Below are positions 1-7,999 of a stretch of DNA of 64,000 nucleotides, in pieces. Location: positions 60,191 to 124,190 of the forward strand of contig JAUXVI010000002.1 of NCBI GenBank assembly GCA_030680575.1, given 5' to 3'. A model generated the notes under the pieces. That model did not search any database and was not told the origin of the DNA. It worked only from the letters and a program-made list of their open reading frames with translations. Source of the stretch: Hylemonella sp. Its GTDB lineage: Bacteria > Pseudomonadota > Gammaproteobacteria > Burkholderiales > Burkholderiaceae_C. The translations under genes and the position numbers were made by a program. How positions within the stretch are numbered: the first letter of the stretch is position 1; every line of letters starts with the position of its first letter.

Positions 1-800
1 CCCGCGTGCCGGATGGCGCCCTGCCCCTGGGCTTGCGCGGCCTCGAAAGCAGCCACCAGCTCTCGGGCCTGGGCCACGTTCTCAGGTGTGGGTGTGTAGC
101 AGGCATTGATCGCCTCCAGGAACTTGGGGTGCACCACCACCGCGCCGCGAAAGCCTAGGCTGCGGGCTTGCGCCAGCACCTGGGCGAACTGCTCGACCTC
201 GCCCAGCTCGGCGATCGAGGCCACAAAGCCGATGGGCTGGATGCCGGCGGCGCGGCAGGCGTGCAGCACCATCAGGCTGGGTGCTAGCAGCGCCTCGGGC
301 GTGGGCAGGCCGCCGCAGTCCAATGAGAAGTCTTCGCTGCCCAGCATCATGCCCATGGTGCGAGCATCGGCCGCCGCGATCTCGTGGAGCCGTGGCAACG
401 CGAGGCAGCTTTCGATCTGCAGCAGAAATCGCACGCCGCCTGAAGGCATGCCGGCGGCGCGCTCCAGGTCGTCCACTAAGGCACTGAGCAGTTGCACATC
501 GCGTGGGTGCTCGACCTTGGGCAGCAGCACCAGCGCCAGACCGGGCATGACCGCGCTGCGCAGGTCGCTCACGGCGGTGTTAAGGTCGCCATTGATGCGC
601 ACTGCAGCGGCCTGGCCGGCCTGCACGATCTGCGCAATACCGGCGACCAGACCCTCACGCGCCAGGGCCTTGCGCGCGGGGTGGGTGCCGTCCTCCAGGT
701 CGAGGATCACCACGTCGGCCGGCTTGGCCACGGCACTGGCCAGCAGCCGGGCGTTGTCGGCGGGCACAAAAAGAAAGGAACGTCGCAGTGGCGTGCTCAT
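1..800 (-). CDS. CitE/HpcH-type CoA-ester lyase, 3' end outside window
   Basis: Partial gene; its C-terminus lies beyond the left edge. The protein begins MSTPLRRSFLFVPADN and shows the HpcH/HpaI-CitE TIM-barrel signatures: ILDLEDGTHPARK near residue 35, QIESCLALPRLHEI near 130, and GSEDFSLDCG near 155, which carry the usual Mg-binding acidic residues. The family cleaves or condenses CoA thioesters such as malyl-, citramalyl- or citryl-CoA. Its ATG overlaps the stop of the CaiB gene (ATGA), so translation is probably coupled. With CaiB beside it, activation of a dicarboxylate to its CoA ester followed by aldol cleavage is a reasonable inference; the true substrate is unknown. Confidence 0.88.
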   Translation of the reverse strand, partial: MSTPLRRSFLFVPADNARLLASAVAKPADVVILDLEDGTHPARKALAREGLVAGIAQIVQAGQAAAVRINGDLNTAVSDLRSAVMPGLALVLLPKVEHPRDVQLLSALVDDLERAAGMPSGGVRFLLQIESCLALPRLHEIAAADARTMGMMLGSEDFSLDCGGLPTPEALLAPSLMVLHACRAAGIQPIGFVASIAELGEVEQFAQVLAQARSLGFRGAVVVHPKFLEAINACYTPTPENVAQARELVAAFEAAQAQGQGAIRHA

Positions 801-2002
801 GTCGGCGTCTCCTGGACCGGCTGGTCGAGCCAGCGCTCATTATCTTGACCGATGGTAGGCGCGGCACGGCGAATCGGGGGGCGCCGGCCGTTGATGCGGT
901 AAGGCGCAGCATGGATAGGCAGCGTCTGGCCGTCTGGGGTTAGGGTGGGCACCAGCAACTCGCGTTCATTGATGTAGGGATCATGCATTAGGTCGGTGAT
1001 GTCGCAGATCGGGCCGGCGGTGATGTCGCGCTCGGCGAAGAACTGCAAGGCCTCCTCCAAGCTAAGCTTGACCAAGTGGCCCTGGATCAGATCGTCCAGC
1101 GCATCGATGTGCTTCAGGCGCGCCTCGTGGGTGGCAAAGCGCGGGTCGCTCAACCCCTGCGGGTAGCCGATGCCCTCGAACAGCCGCGCCAGCGTACCCT
1201 CCATGCCGGCGGACAGCGCGACCCAGCGCTCATCGCGTGTCCGGTAGACATTGCGCGGCGCATGCGTGGGCGAACGGCTGCCCGAGCGGGGCACCGCCGC
1301 GCCGGTGAGCTGGTACTCGGCGGCCTGCGGCCCCAGTATAGAAAACAGCGGCTCGAAGAGCGACAGATCGATCTCCTGCACCTGCGGCTCAGCACAAGCC
1401 TGCTGCCGGCGCTGGGCCGCCAAAGCCAGCGTGGCGCCATACAGGCCGGCCACCGAATCGGCCATAGCAAACGGCGGCAGCACCGGCGGACGGTCAGCGT
1501 AGCCGTTCATCGCGGCAAAGCCGCTCCTGGCCTCGATCAGGGAGCCAAAGCCGCCTTTGTCGGCCATCAGCCCGGTCTGCCCCCATCCCGAGATGCGCAC
1601 CAGCACCAGGCGCGGGTTCAGGCGCTGCAGCGTGGTGCGCGACAGCCCCATGCGCTCCAGCGTGCCGGGGCGGAAATTCTCGACCAGGATGTCGGCGCGC
1701 GCGATCAGCCCATGCAGCTGTGCCATGCCGGCCTCGCTGCGCAGGTCCAGCGCCACACTTTGCTTGTTGCGTGCGTAAGCCAGCCAGTAGGTGCTTACCC
1801 CTTTGCGTCGCCAGCCGCGCAGCTCGTCACCCTTGCCTGGCGGTTCGACCTTGACCACATCAGCACCTAGATCGGCCAGCACATGGGTCAGCAGATTGCC
1901 CGAGACAAGTCGGGAGAGGTCAACCACGGTCAGCCCGCCGAGTGGTATTGCCTCGTGGTCAGCAGTGGCGTTCATGTCGGCTGCGGCCTGTGGTGTGTTC
2001 AT
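797..2002 (-). CDS. CaiB/BaiF family III CoA-transferase
   Basis: A 401-residue class III CoA-transferase, normal length for the family. It has the N-terminal LVVDLSR-like start of the Rossmann domain (VVDLSRLVSGNLLTHVLADLGADVVKVE region), the NFRPGTLERMGL motif near residue 110, and ADSVAGLYGA near 180, whose Asp is the expected catalytic residue that forms the CoA-thioester intermediate. It would move CoA between carboxylates. An internal Met at residue 10 is an alternative start. The stop overlaps the start of the CitE-like lyase. A gap of 125 bp with a small hairpin separates it from the thioesterase upstream. Confidence 0.9.
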   Translation of the reverse strand: MNTPQAAADMNATADHEAIPLGGLTVVDLSRLVSGNLLTHVLADLGADVVKVEPPGKGDELRGWRRKGVSTYWLAYARNKQSVALDLRSEAGMAQLHGLIARADILVENFRPGTLERMGLSRTTLQRLNPRLVLVRISGWGQTGLMADKGGFGSLIEARSGFAAMNGYADRPPVLPPFAMADSVAGLYGATLALAAQRRQQACAEPQVQEIDLSLFEPLFSILGPQAAEYQLTGAAVPRSGSRSPTHAPRNVYRTRDERWVALSAGMEGTLARLFEGIGYPQGLSDPRFATHEARLKHIDALDDLIQGHLVKLSLEEALQFFAERDITAGPICDITDLMHDPYINERELLVPTLTPDGQTLPIHAAPYRINGRRPPIRRAAPTIGQDNERWLDQPVQETPT

Positions 2003-2080
2003 GTCAGCCCTTGAAACGAGCGTAAAGGACGCATCCTAGGGCGGCCTGGGTTATTTGGGAAATAGATTTCACAACTACAA

Positions 2081-2101
2081 GGTAGAATTTTTCCGTCTAC
2101 C
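2081..2101. repeat. small inverted repeat in the CaiB upstream gap
   Basis: GGTAGA and TCTACC form 6-bp arms around a 9-nt loop in the 125-bp gap between the thioesterase and CaiB genes. No T-tract follows on the transcribed strand, so it may be an mRNA stability element or an operator half rather than a terminator. I see no convincing promoter here. Confidence 0.35.
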
Positions 2102-2127
2102 CCATCAGCTTCTTGCCCGCCGTCAGT

Positions 2128-2526
2128 TCAGCGCAGGTATTTGAACGTGCCCACCGCACTGGCCAGCAGCAGGCGTTCGTCCAGCCAGACCTCGCCTCGC
2201 GAGAAGTAGACGCTGCGTCCCTTGCGCTCGACAAAGCCCTTGGCCACTAGGCACTGACCTTCGCCCGTATCCAGAAAATTGGTGGTCAGCGACAGCGTGA
2301 CGTTGCGCAGCGCAAGCTCACCCTCTGGAACATACAGGCCGCTGTAGCCGCACACGGCATCGAGCAGGGTGCAAATCAGGCCGCCCTGAATGCGGCCGAT
2401 GCGGTTGAGGTGGTTTGGCGACACCTGCAGCGTCATCTCGGCGTAGTCGCTGCGCCAGTCGGTCAGGCTGACGCCCAGCCATTGCAGAAAGGGGTTGTCG
2501 ATTGCTTGCATCGGTGCGTTGGCCAT
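2128..2526 (-). CDS. PaaI-type hotdog-fold thioesterase
   Basis: A 132-residue hotdog protein of the PaaI/YbgC-like superfamily. The central helix region NRIGRIQGGLICTLLDAVCGYSG (residues about 41-63) carries the typical GG..tLlD pattern that positions the CoA thioester, and the C-terminal strand region GRSVYFSRGEVW is also typical. It would hydrolyse an acyl- or aryl-CoA to release CoA. It lies in the uptake and CoA-ester gene cluster, where a housekeeping thioesterase that rescues CoA is a common companion. The substrate is not predictable. Confidence 0.85.
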   Translation of the reverse strand: MANAPMQAIDNPFLQWLGVSLTDWRSDYAEMTLQVSPNHLNRIGRIQGGLICTLLDAVCGYSGLYVPEGELALRNVTLSLTTNFLDTGEGQCLVAKGFVERKGRSVYFSRGEVWLDERLLLASAVGTFKYLR

Positions 2527-2578
2527 GGAAGTCAGGAAGGTAAGACGCCGCCCACAAACCGCGGGGCGGGTACAGAGA

Positions 2579-2611
2579 GGCCGGTGCGCCAGCAGCGCAA
2601 AAGCACCGGCC
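2579..2611. repeat. 9-bp perfect inverted repeat between MBL hydrolase and thioesterase
   Basis: GGCCGGTGC and GCACCGGCC are perfect 9-bp arms separated by 15 nt in the 110-bp gap upstream of the thioesterase. On the transcribed strand the hairpin has no following U-run, so it is more likely an intercistronic processing or stability hairpin than a terminator. Confidence 0.5.
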
Positions 2612-2636
2612 CGGAATCATACTGCGCACGCCCTCG

Positions 2637-3431
2637 TCAGGACGTACGCGGCTCGGTCAGCGAGACGATGTCCAGTCCTGCCGGACCACAAGAGCAGTAA
2701 TGTTGACAGGTCAGTGGGTCATGGCCGGCGATGATGTGATCTGGAGATTCAGCCAGCTGTTCCACCAGCTCATAGGCGCTGAGCATCTGGCCGGCATCAG
2801 CCACGATCGGGAACGGTGAGCGCCGACGCAGGTTCTCCAGGTAGTGGGAGGCGTCCGAGGCCAGAACGATCCAGCCCCGCTTGGTGTGCACCCGCACGAT
2901 CTGCAGGCCCCGGGTGTGTCCGCCCACCCAGTGTACGGTGATGCCCGGGCGCAGCTCGTAGGCGCCATCGTGAAACGCTAACCGCTCCTGAAAATTGGCG
3001 TAAACCAGGTCGCACACATCGGCTGGGTCGTAGGCGTTACGCAAGAAGGCGTGGCGCATCTCCTTGCCGGTGGCAAAGGCCATTTCACGCTCCTGCAGGT
3101 GGAACTGCGTCTTGGGCAGCAGTCGGGTGTTGCCGGCGTGGTCATAGTGCGCATGGGTGATCACGGTCTCGCGGATCTCGTCCAGGCGCACGCCGGCCGC
3201 CTGCAGCGACTCGATGGGGCAGCGCAGGAATGTGCGCTTGCGCTGCTGCGCAGCCGCGGCGTTGAAGCCGGTGTCCACCAAAATGGTCTCGTCCCCGCTG
3301 CGCAGGAACCAGACGAAGTAGTCCATGGAGGTGGCCGCATCATGGATGTCGTGGGCGATGAAATTCTCGCGGGCCTTGCGCTGCACGGTGGCGTAGCGCA
3401 GCGCGAAGGCGTCCCATTGTTTCAAGCTCAT
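2637..3431 (-). CDS. metallo-beta-lactamase-fold hydrolase, AHL-lactonase-like
   Basis: A 264-residue MBL-fold protein. The metal-binding signature THAHYDHAGN (HxHxDH, near residues 92-98) is complete, a further metal-binding His sits in WVGGHTRGLQ, an Asp in LASDASHY, and the last His in IAGHDP. This set is characteristic of the AttM/AiiA-type N-acyl-homoserine lactonase branch, whose members open lactones. In this operon a lactone or ester catabolic intermediate is a likelier substrate than a quorum signal. The start overlaps the stop of the alpha/beta hydrolase gene by 4 bp. Confidence 0.85.
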   Translation of the reverse strand: MSLKQWDAFALRYATVQRKARENFIAHDIHDAATSMDYFVWFLRSGDETILVDTGFNAAAAQQRKRTFLRCPIESLQAAGVRLDEIRETVITHAHYDHAGNTRLLPKTQFHLQEREMAFATGKEMRHAFLRNAYDPADVCDLVYANFQERLAFHDGAYELRPGITVHWVGGHTRGLQIVRVHTKRGWIVLASDASHYLENLRRRSPFPIVADAGQMLSAYELVEQLAESPDHIIAGHDPLTCQHYCSCGPAGLDIVSLTEPRTS

Positions 3432-4681
3432 CCGATGGCTCCTTCCTCTCCCCGTGCACGGGCCTGCAACGCCGCTAGCGGAGAGCGCAGGTAGGGTAGC
3501 AGGCCGTCTGGATTTTCCACCATAGGAAAATGGCCGAAGCCCGATATTTCCTGAAAATGCGCGCCTGCAATCGCTTGCGCCACCTGCTGTGTGTCGGCCG
3601 GCGTGGCCGAGTAGTCGTAGTCACCGGTGAGCAGCCACAGCGGAGTGCGCTGCGTGTCGATGTCCTGCGTGTGCTGACGGGCATCAAACTCGTCACTGTA
3701 AAAAACCAGGTCACCGTCGTAGACGCTGGGGGCAGATTGCGAGTAGATCCAAGTGGCGTGGTCGCGTCCCGAGGCTGGGCTGTGGGGACTTAGCAGCGCC
3801 CCCACCCAGGCCGCACTCAGCCGCCCGCCGTGCACCTGGGCATGGTTGAGGTACGGCGATCGCCGCCCTGGCGAGTGGAACGGCGTCTCCAGCAACACTG
3901 CTCCGATAAAGCGCTCAGCGTAGCGCGCCAGCAGCGGCAGGGCGATTGCCGCGCCCATCGAGCAGCCCATCAAGACAACCCGCTCCAGCTGCATCGCATC
4001 CAGGTAGCGCAGCACCCAGTCAATATACTGGTCCTGGCTCAGCCGCCAGGTCCAGTTGGCCTGGCCCGCAGGCAACGGCGAGCGGCCATGGCCCGGCAGA
4101 TCAAAGGCGTGCATGCGCCATTGCGCCCGCAACTCCGGCTGGGCCATCAGGCCGTGCCATTGACGCGCATCCGAGCCGGCGGTATGCAGCATCAACAAAG
4201 CCGGCGCATCCTGCTCGCCGCATGTTTCGCTGTATGCCCAGATCCCTTGTGCTTCGTCCAGCGCCACGTAGCGGCCCTGGATATGAGTCAGCGCATCCAG
4301 ATGGCGAGGCGCAACAGCCGCCGCCTGGGTGGGCTCACGCAGGGCGGGCAGCAGCCGCTCCAGCATCGGCAGTGCCTGGGCCCAGTGCAATTCGCTGCCC
4401 TCGACACGCACGCCGTCGGGCCGGCGGCGCAAAGCCCCCCAGGACTGAAAGCCCACGGTGGGGCGCGCCACCAGAGCCTGGGCCCAGACGGCAGCACTGG
4501 CGCAGCAGGTGACCTGACCCGCCCCCGGCACGCCCGGGTGCAGCACTAGGCGCTGTCTCGGCTCGGCCGATTCGGCCTGCACCTCCAGGGTGACGCCCAC
4601 CGGGCAGGCCGCCAGATCGGCCTGCACCACCGGGTCGGCCAGAGCGCGTGTCAGCGCGGCTTGTAGCGATTGAAGATTCAT
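3428..4681 (-). CDS. alpha/beta hydrolase with extra N-terminal domain
   Basis: A 417-residue protein. The first 120 residues or so are an Ala/Gln-rich domain I do not recognise with certainty; it faintly resembles SCP2-like lipid-binding domains. From about residue 130 there is a standard alpha/beta-hydrolase fold: HTAGSDARQW (oxyanion loop), DLPGHGRS, the nucleophile elbow GCSMGAA, a late acidic residue in LTGDYDY, and the catalytic His in FGHFPMVENP. It probably hydrolyses an ester or a C-C bond in the compound imported by the adjacent ABC transporter. It is coupled by a 4-bp overlap to the MBL-fold gene. Confidence 0.82.
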   Translation of the reverse strand: MNLQSLQAALTRALADPVVQADLAACPVGVTLEVQAESAEPRQRLVLHPGVPGAGQVTCCASAAVWAQALVARPTVGFQSWGALRRRPDGVRVEGSELHWAQALPMLERLLPALREPTQAAAVAPRHLDALTHIQGRYVALDEAQGIWAYSETCGEQDAPALLMLHTAGSDARQWHGLMAQPELRAQWRMHAFDLPGHGRSPLPAGQANWTWRLSQDQYIDWVLRYLDAMQLERVVLMGCSMGAAIALPLLARYAERFIGAVLLETPFHSPGRRSPYLNHAQVHGGRLSAAWVGALLSPHSPASGRDHATWIYSQSAPSVYDGDLVFYSDEFDARQHTQDIDTQRTPLWLLTGDYDYSATPADTQQVAQAIAGAHFQEISGFGHFPMVENPDGLLPYLRSPLAALQARARGEEGAIG

Positions 4682-4714
4682 GCTCCGTCCTCTTGTCTGC
4701 GTCCACTGGCCGAT

Positions 4715-5428
4715 TCAGATGCCTAGGTAGGCCTCACGGATGCGGCTGTCGTTGAGCAGGTCGCGCGTGGCACCTTCGAGCACCACCTCGCCGCTTTGGA
4801 GCACGAAGGCATGCTGGGCCACCGATAGCGCCAGCTTGGTGTTCTGCTCCACCAGCAGCATGGTCACGCCGGTCTGGTGAATCGCCACCAGGGCATCGTG
4901 CAGCTCCTGCACGATCTTGGGGGCCAAGCCGTGGCTGGGCTCGTCCAGCAGCAGCAAGTTGGGCTTGCCCATCAGCGCGCGGCCGATGGCCACCATCTGC
5001 TGCTCGCCCCCGGAGAGGGTGCCGGCCAGCTGGCGTCGGCGCTCGCTCAGACGGGGAAACTGGGCGTAAACCTGCTCCAGTGTGCTGCGCAGCTCGTGCG
5101 GATGGGCGCGGCGGTGATAGCCCCCCAGCCAGAGGTTCTCCTCCACCGACATGGCGGGAAACACATGGCGACCTTCGGGCACATGAGAGATGCCGCGCTG
5201 CGGAATCTGATGCGCGGCTAGGCTCAGCAGGTTCTCGCCCTGAAAGAGGATCTCGCCAGAAATACGCGGCAGCAAGCCGGAGATGCAGCGCAGCAGCGTG
5301 CTCTTGCCGGCGGTGTTGGCTCCGATCACGGCCACGAAGCTGCCGGCCTCGACCTTGAGGTTCACTCCGTGCAGCACGTCGGCACCGTCGTAGGCGGCGC
5401 TTAGGTTTCGAATGTCAAGCAAGCTCAT
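4715..5428 (-). CDS. livF: branched-chain-type ABC transporter ATP-binding protein
   Basis: A 237-residue ABC ATPase of the LivF type. Walker A appears as GANTAGKST (an N-T in place of the usual N-G), the signature LSGGEQQM and Walker B LLLLDEPSHGLAP are intact, and the H-loop region follows in LLVEQN. LivF works with LivG on the cytoplasmic face of the LivHM permease. The start overlaps the LivG stop (ATGA). The Thr in the Walker A loop is a mild departure from the family but leaves the GKST core. Confidence 0.93.
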   Translation of the reverse strand: MSLLDIRNLSAAYDGADVLHGVNLKVEAGSFVAVIGANTAGKSTLLRCISGLLPRISGEILFQGENLLSLAAHQIPQRGISHVPEGRHVFPAMSVEENLWLGGYHRRAHPHELRSTLEQVYAQFPRLSERRRQLAGTLSGGEQQMVAIGRALMGKPNLLLLDEPSHGLAPKIVQELHDALVAIHQTGVTMLLVEQNTKLALSVAQHAFVLQSGEVVLEGATRDLLNDSRIREAYLGI

Positions 5429-6168
5429 GCGTGCGCTCCAGCGTCCATATCATTGCCCAGGTAGGCAGTGATCACATCCGGATTGCGGCTGATCTCCTGG
5501 GGTGTTCCTTCGGCGATCTTCTGGCCGAAGCTCAGCACGAGAATGCGTTCGCACAGGCTCATGATGGCGCGCATATGGTGCTCGATCACGATGAAGGTCA
5601 GCCCTTCTTCGCTGCGCAGCTTGCGGATGAGATCTAGGATCTGGTCCATTTCCGCATGGTTGAGCGCGGCCATCACCTCGTCGAGCAGCACGATGCGCGG
5701 CTGCGTGCTCAGGGCACGCGCCATCTCCACCAGGGCTTTTTCCGGGAAGGTCAGATCTGCCGCGCGCTTTTCGGCGATGTGCGCCATACCCACTTTTGCC
5801 AAGTTTTCGCGCGCGAATTCGCGCGCCTCGGCCAGCGAACGCCGCAGCAGCCCGCCGGTGAGCACATTGTCCAACACGGTCATCTCGGGAAAGAGCGCCA
5901 CGTTCTGAAAGGTCTTGACCATGCCCTGTTGTGCAATGCGGTGGGGCTTGAGACCTGTGATGCGCTCCCCGTCAAGGATCACCTCGCCGCTGCTGGGCTT
6001 AATCAATCCCATCAATAGATTAAACGAGGTAGTTTTACCGGCGCCGTTGGGGCCGATCAGACCGAGCAGCTCGCCCTTCTGGACCGAGAAATCCAGGTTA
6101 TTCACAGCAGTGAGGCCGCCAAATCGGCGCGTCAATCCCTCGACGCGCAAAATAGGTTGTGTAGTCAT
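5425..6168 (-). CDS. livG: branched-chain-type ABC transporter ATP-binding protein
   Basis: A 247-residue LivG-type ATPase: Walker A GPNGAGKTT, the long LivG-specific insert around VKTFQNVALFPEMTVLDNV, then Walker B IVLLDEVMAALN and the H-loop IEHHMRAIM. The canonical LSGG signature is replaced by a divergent DLTFPEKALVEMARAL segment (LTFPEK instead of LSGGQ), a change seen in some Liv-type ATPases. It lies 1 bp after livM and overlaps livF by 4 bp, so the four transporter genes are one transcription unit. Confidence 0.92.
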   Translation of the reverse strand: MTTQPILRVEGLTRRFGGLTAVNNLDFSVQKGELLGLIGPNGAGKTTSFNLLMGLIKPSSGEVILDGERITGLKPHRIAQQGMVKTFQNVALFPEMTVLDNVLTGGLLRRSLAEAREFARENLAKVGMAHIAEKRAADLTFPEKALVEMARALSTQPRIVLLDEVMAALNHAEMDQILDLIRKLRSEEGLTFIVIEHHMRAIMSLCERILVLSFGQKIAEGTPQEISRNPDVITAYLGNDMDAGAHA

Positions 6169-6169
6169 G

Positions 6170-7132
6170 TCAGGCTTTCCTCGTGACCAGCCGGCGGTAC
6201 AGCGCTTGAAGTCCGCGAGGTTCGAGCAGGATGATGAGAATCAGGATCAGGCCGAAGGCCAGTTGCGACACCCCGGCCCCCACCCCGGATAGGGTGGCGT
6301 TGAACAGCTCCTCCAACGGCAGCAGGAACAACGCGCCGATGATGGGGCCTGCCACGGTGCCGATGCCGCCGATGATGCAGATCAGGGCTACCCGTACCGA
6401 GATGCTCACCAGCGAGAACACCGAGTCCGGGTCGAAGAAGAAGTTGAACTGTGCATACAGAACGCCGCAGCCACCCATCAAGGCGGCCGAAACGGTGGCT
6501 GCCACGATTTTGGTGCGGGCGGTATGGATACCGATCACCTCAGCCGAGTCCACGTTTGCCTTTACCGCACGCAGCTCATAGCCCAGTCGCGAGCGGCTGA
6601 TCTTCCAGTAGATGGCGGTGCACACCAGCAGGGCCACCAGCATCAAATAGAAGTAGGAACGGGTCGAGGCGAACTGCATCAGCGCAAACCCCGCGTCGGG
6701 CACCAGCGGCACGGAGATGCCCACCGGGCCGCCGGTCACCGAAGTCCAGGTGTTGCCGATCGAGCGCATCACCTCGGCGAAGGCCAGTGTGGCCAGCGCG
6801 AAGTAGTGCCCCTTCAGGCGCATGGTGGGCAGGCTCAGCAGCGCACCGGCCAGCCCCGCTACCCCCATGCCTGCGACGATGCCAAGCCAGGGTGACAAGC
6901 CGAAACGGGTCAGCAGGATGGTGGAGGTGTAGGCCCCCAGACCAAAGAACGCGGCATGGCCCAGCGAGATCTGGTTGGCCAAGCCCCCCACGATATTCCA
7001 GGCCTGTGCCATGGCGGCAAACAGCAGCAGCAGGGTCAGCACCCGCAGCAGGTAGCCGTTCTCCGACAGTGTCCACGGCAAGACACAGACGACGGCCAGC
7101 GCAGCCAGTAAGAGATAGACGTTACGTTTCAT
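6170..7132 (-). CDS. livM: branched-chain-type ABC transporter permease
   Basis: A 320-residue polytopic inner-membrane protein. Many hydrophobic segments follow the N-terminal MKRNVYLLLAALAVVCVLPW, and the LivM signatures NIVGGLANQISLGHAAFFGLGAY and GGIGTVAGPIIGALFLLPLEE are present. It forms the heteromeric channel with LivH. Start and livH stop overlap as ATGA. The family carries branched-chain amino acids, amides, urea and aromatic or aliphatic acids, so the substrate must be judged from the neighbouring catabolic genes. Confidence 0.93.
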   Translation of the reverse strand: MKRNVYLLLAALAVVCVLPWTLSENGYLLRVLTLLLLFAAMAQAWNIVGGLANQISLGHAAFFGLGAYTSTILLTRFGLSPWLGIVAGMGVAGLAGALLSLPTMRLKGHYFALATLAFAEVMRSIGNTWTSVTGGPVGISVPLVPDAGFALMQFASTRSYFYLMLVALLVCTAIYWKISRSRLGYELRAVKANVDSAEVIGIHTARTKIVAATVSAALMGGCGVLYAQFNFFFDPDSVFSLVSISVRVALICIIGGIGTVAGPIIGALFLLPLEELFNATLSGVGAGVSQLAFGLILILIILLEPRGLQALYRRLVTRKA

Positions 7133-7989
7133 GATTTCCAGCGCAAGAGACCTTCAGGGCGCAGCGCCAAGGTCAGGATAAACACGACAAAGAGCACAAG
7201 GTTCTGCAGCTGTAGCGGCAGGTATAGACCTGAAACCGACTGGATCACTCCCACAGCGAGTCCACCTACGACCGCGCCCAGCACATTGCCCAAGCCGCCG
7301 AGCACCACCACCGTGAACATCAATACGGCAAATTGCTCACCGGCGGCCGGCGAGACCGTGAGGTAGGGCAGGATGATGGCGCCGCCGAATGCGGTCAATC
7401 CCACACCCAAGCCCACGGCCAGTCGGTAGACACGGTCGGGGTTGATACCCACCAACCGAGCGGCCATCGGGTCTTGCGCAGTGCTGCGGACGGCGCGCCC
7501 CCACCAGGTACGCGTGAGCACCCACCAAATGCTCACACCGGCCAACACGGAGGCGCAAAACGCGATGCCATAGGGCATGCTGACAATCAGTCCAAACGCC
7601 TCGATTGCCTCGTTTTGGTACCACGTCTGCACCGAACGGAACTGCGAGCCAAAGGCGATCAGTGCCAGATTCTCGATGACGATCAGCAGACCCACGGTCA
7701 GGAAAATCTGGGCCACCTCGGGTGCCTTCAACACCCGCCGTATTAGCCACTGCTGAATCATGTAGCCCAGACAAAAGACCACGCCAAACGCTAGTAGCGA
7801 GCCGAGCAGCGGATCCAGGCCCAGCTTGCTCCAAGCAAAGTAGGCGACGTACATCCCGATCATCAGGAACTGCGCCTGGGCGAAGTTGACGATCGAGACT
7901 ACGCCGAAGACCAGCGTCAGGCCAATCGATATGACCGCATAAACCCCACCGAGCATCAGCCCGTCGAGGATGGCTTGTAGCAGTGCCAT
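7129..7989 (-). CDS. livH: branched-chain-type ABC transporter permease
   Basis: A 286-residue permease that starts MALLQAILDGLMLGGVYAVIS, a typical LivH opening, with about eight hydrophobic segments. The conserved cytoplasmic-loop signature is seen near residues 175-215 (AQDPMAARLVGINPDRVYRLAVGLG), and VVLGGLGNVLGAVVGGLAVG follows near 230-250. It lies 10 bp after the substrate-binding protein gene and overlaps livM by 4 bp. Confidence 0.93.
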   Translation of the reverse strand: MALLQAILDGLMLGGVYAVISIGLTLVFGVVSIVNFAQAQFLMIGMYVAYFAWSKLGLDPLLGSLLAFGVVFCLGYMIQQWLIRRVLKAPEVAQIFLTVGLLIVIENLALIAFGSQFRSVQTWYQNEAIEAFGLIVSMPYGIAFCASVLAGVSIWWVLTRTWWGRAVRSTAQDPMAARLVGINPDRVYRLAVGLGVGLTAFGGAIILPYLTVSPAAGEQFAVLMFTVVVLGGLGNVLGAVVGGLAVGVIQSVSGLYLPLQLQNLVLFVVFILTLALRPEGLLRWKS

Positions 7990-7999
7990 TCGTGTGCCC

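Noticed and set aside
106..858. 250-codon plus-strand open frame at the left edge
   Set aside because: It is antisense to the CitE-like lyase, whose motifs are clear on the minus strand; the plus frame is Ser/Arg/Ala-rich with no motif.
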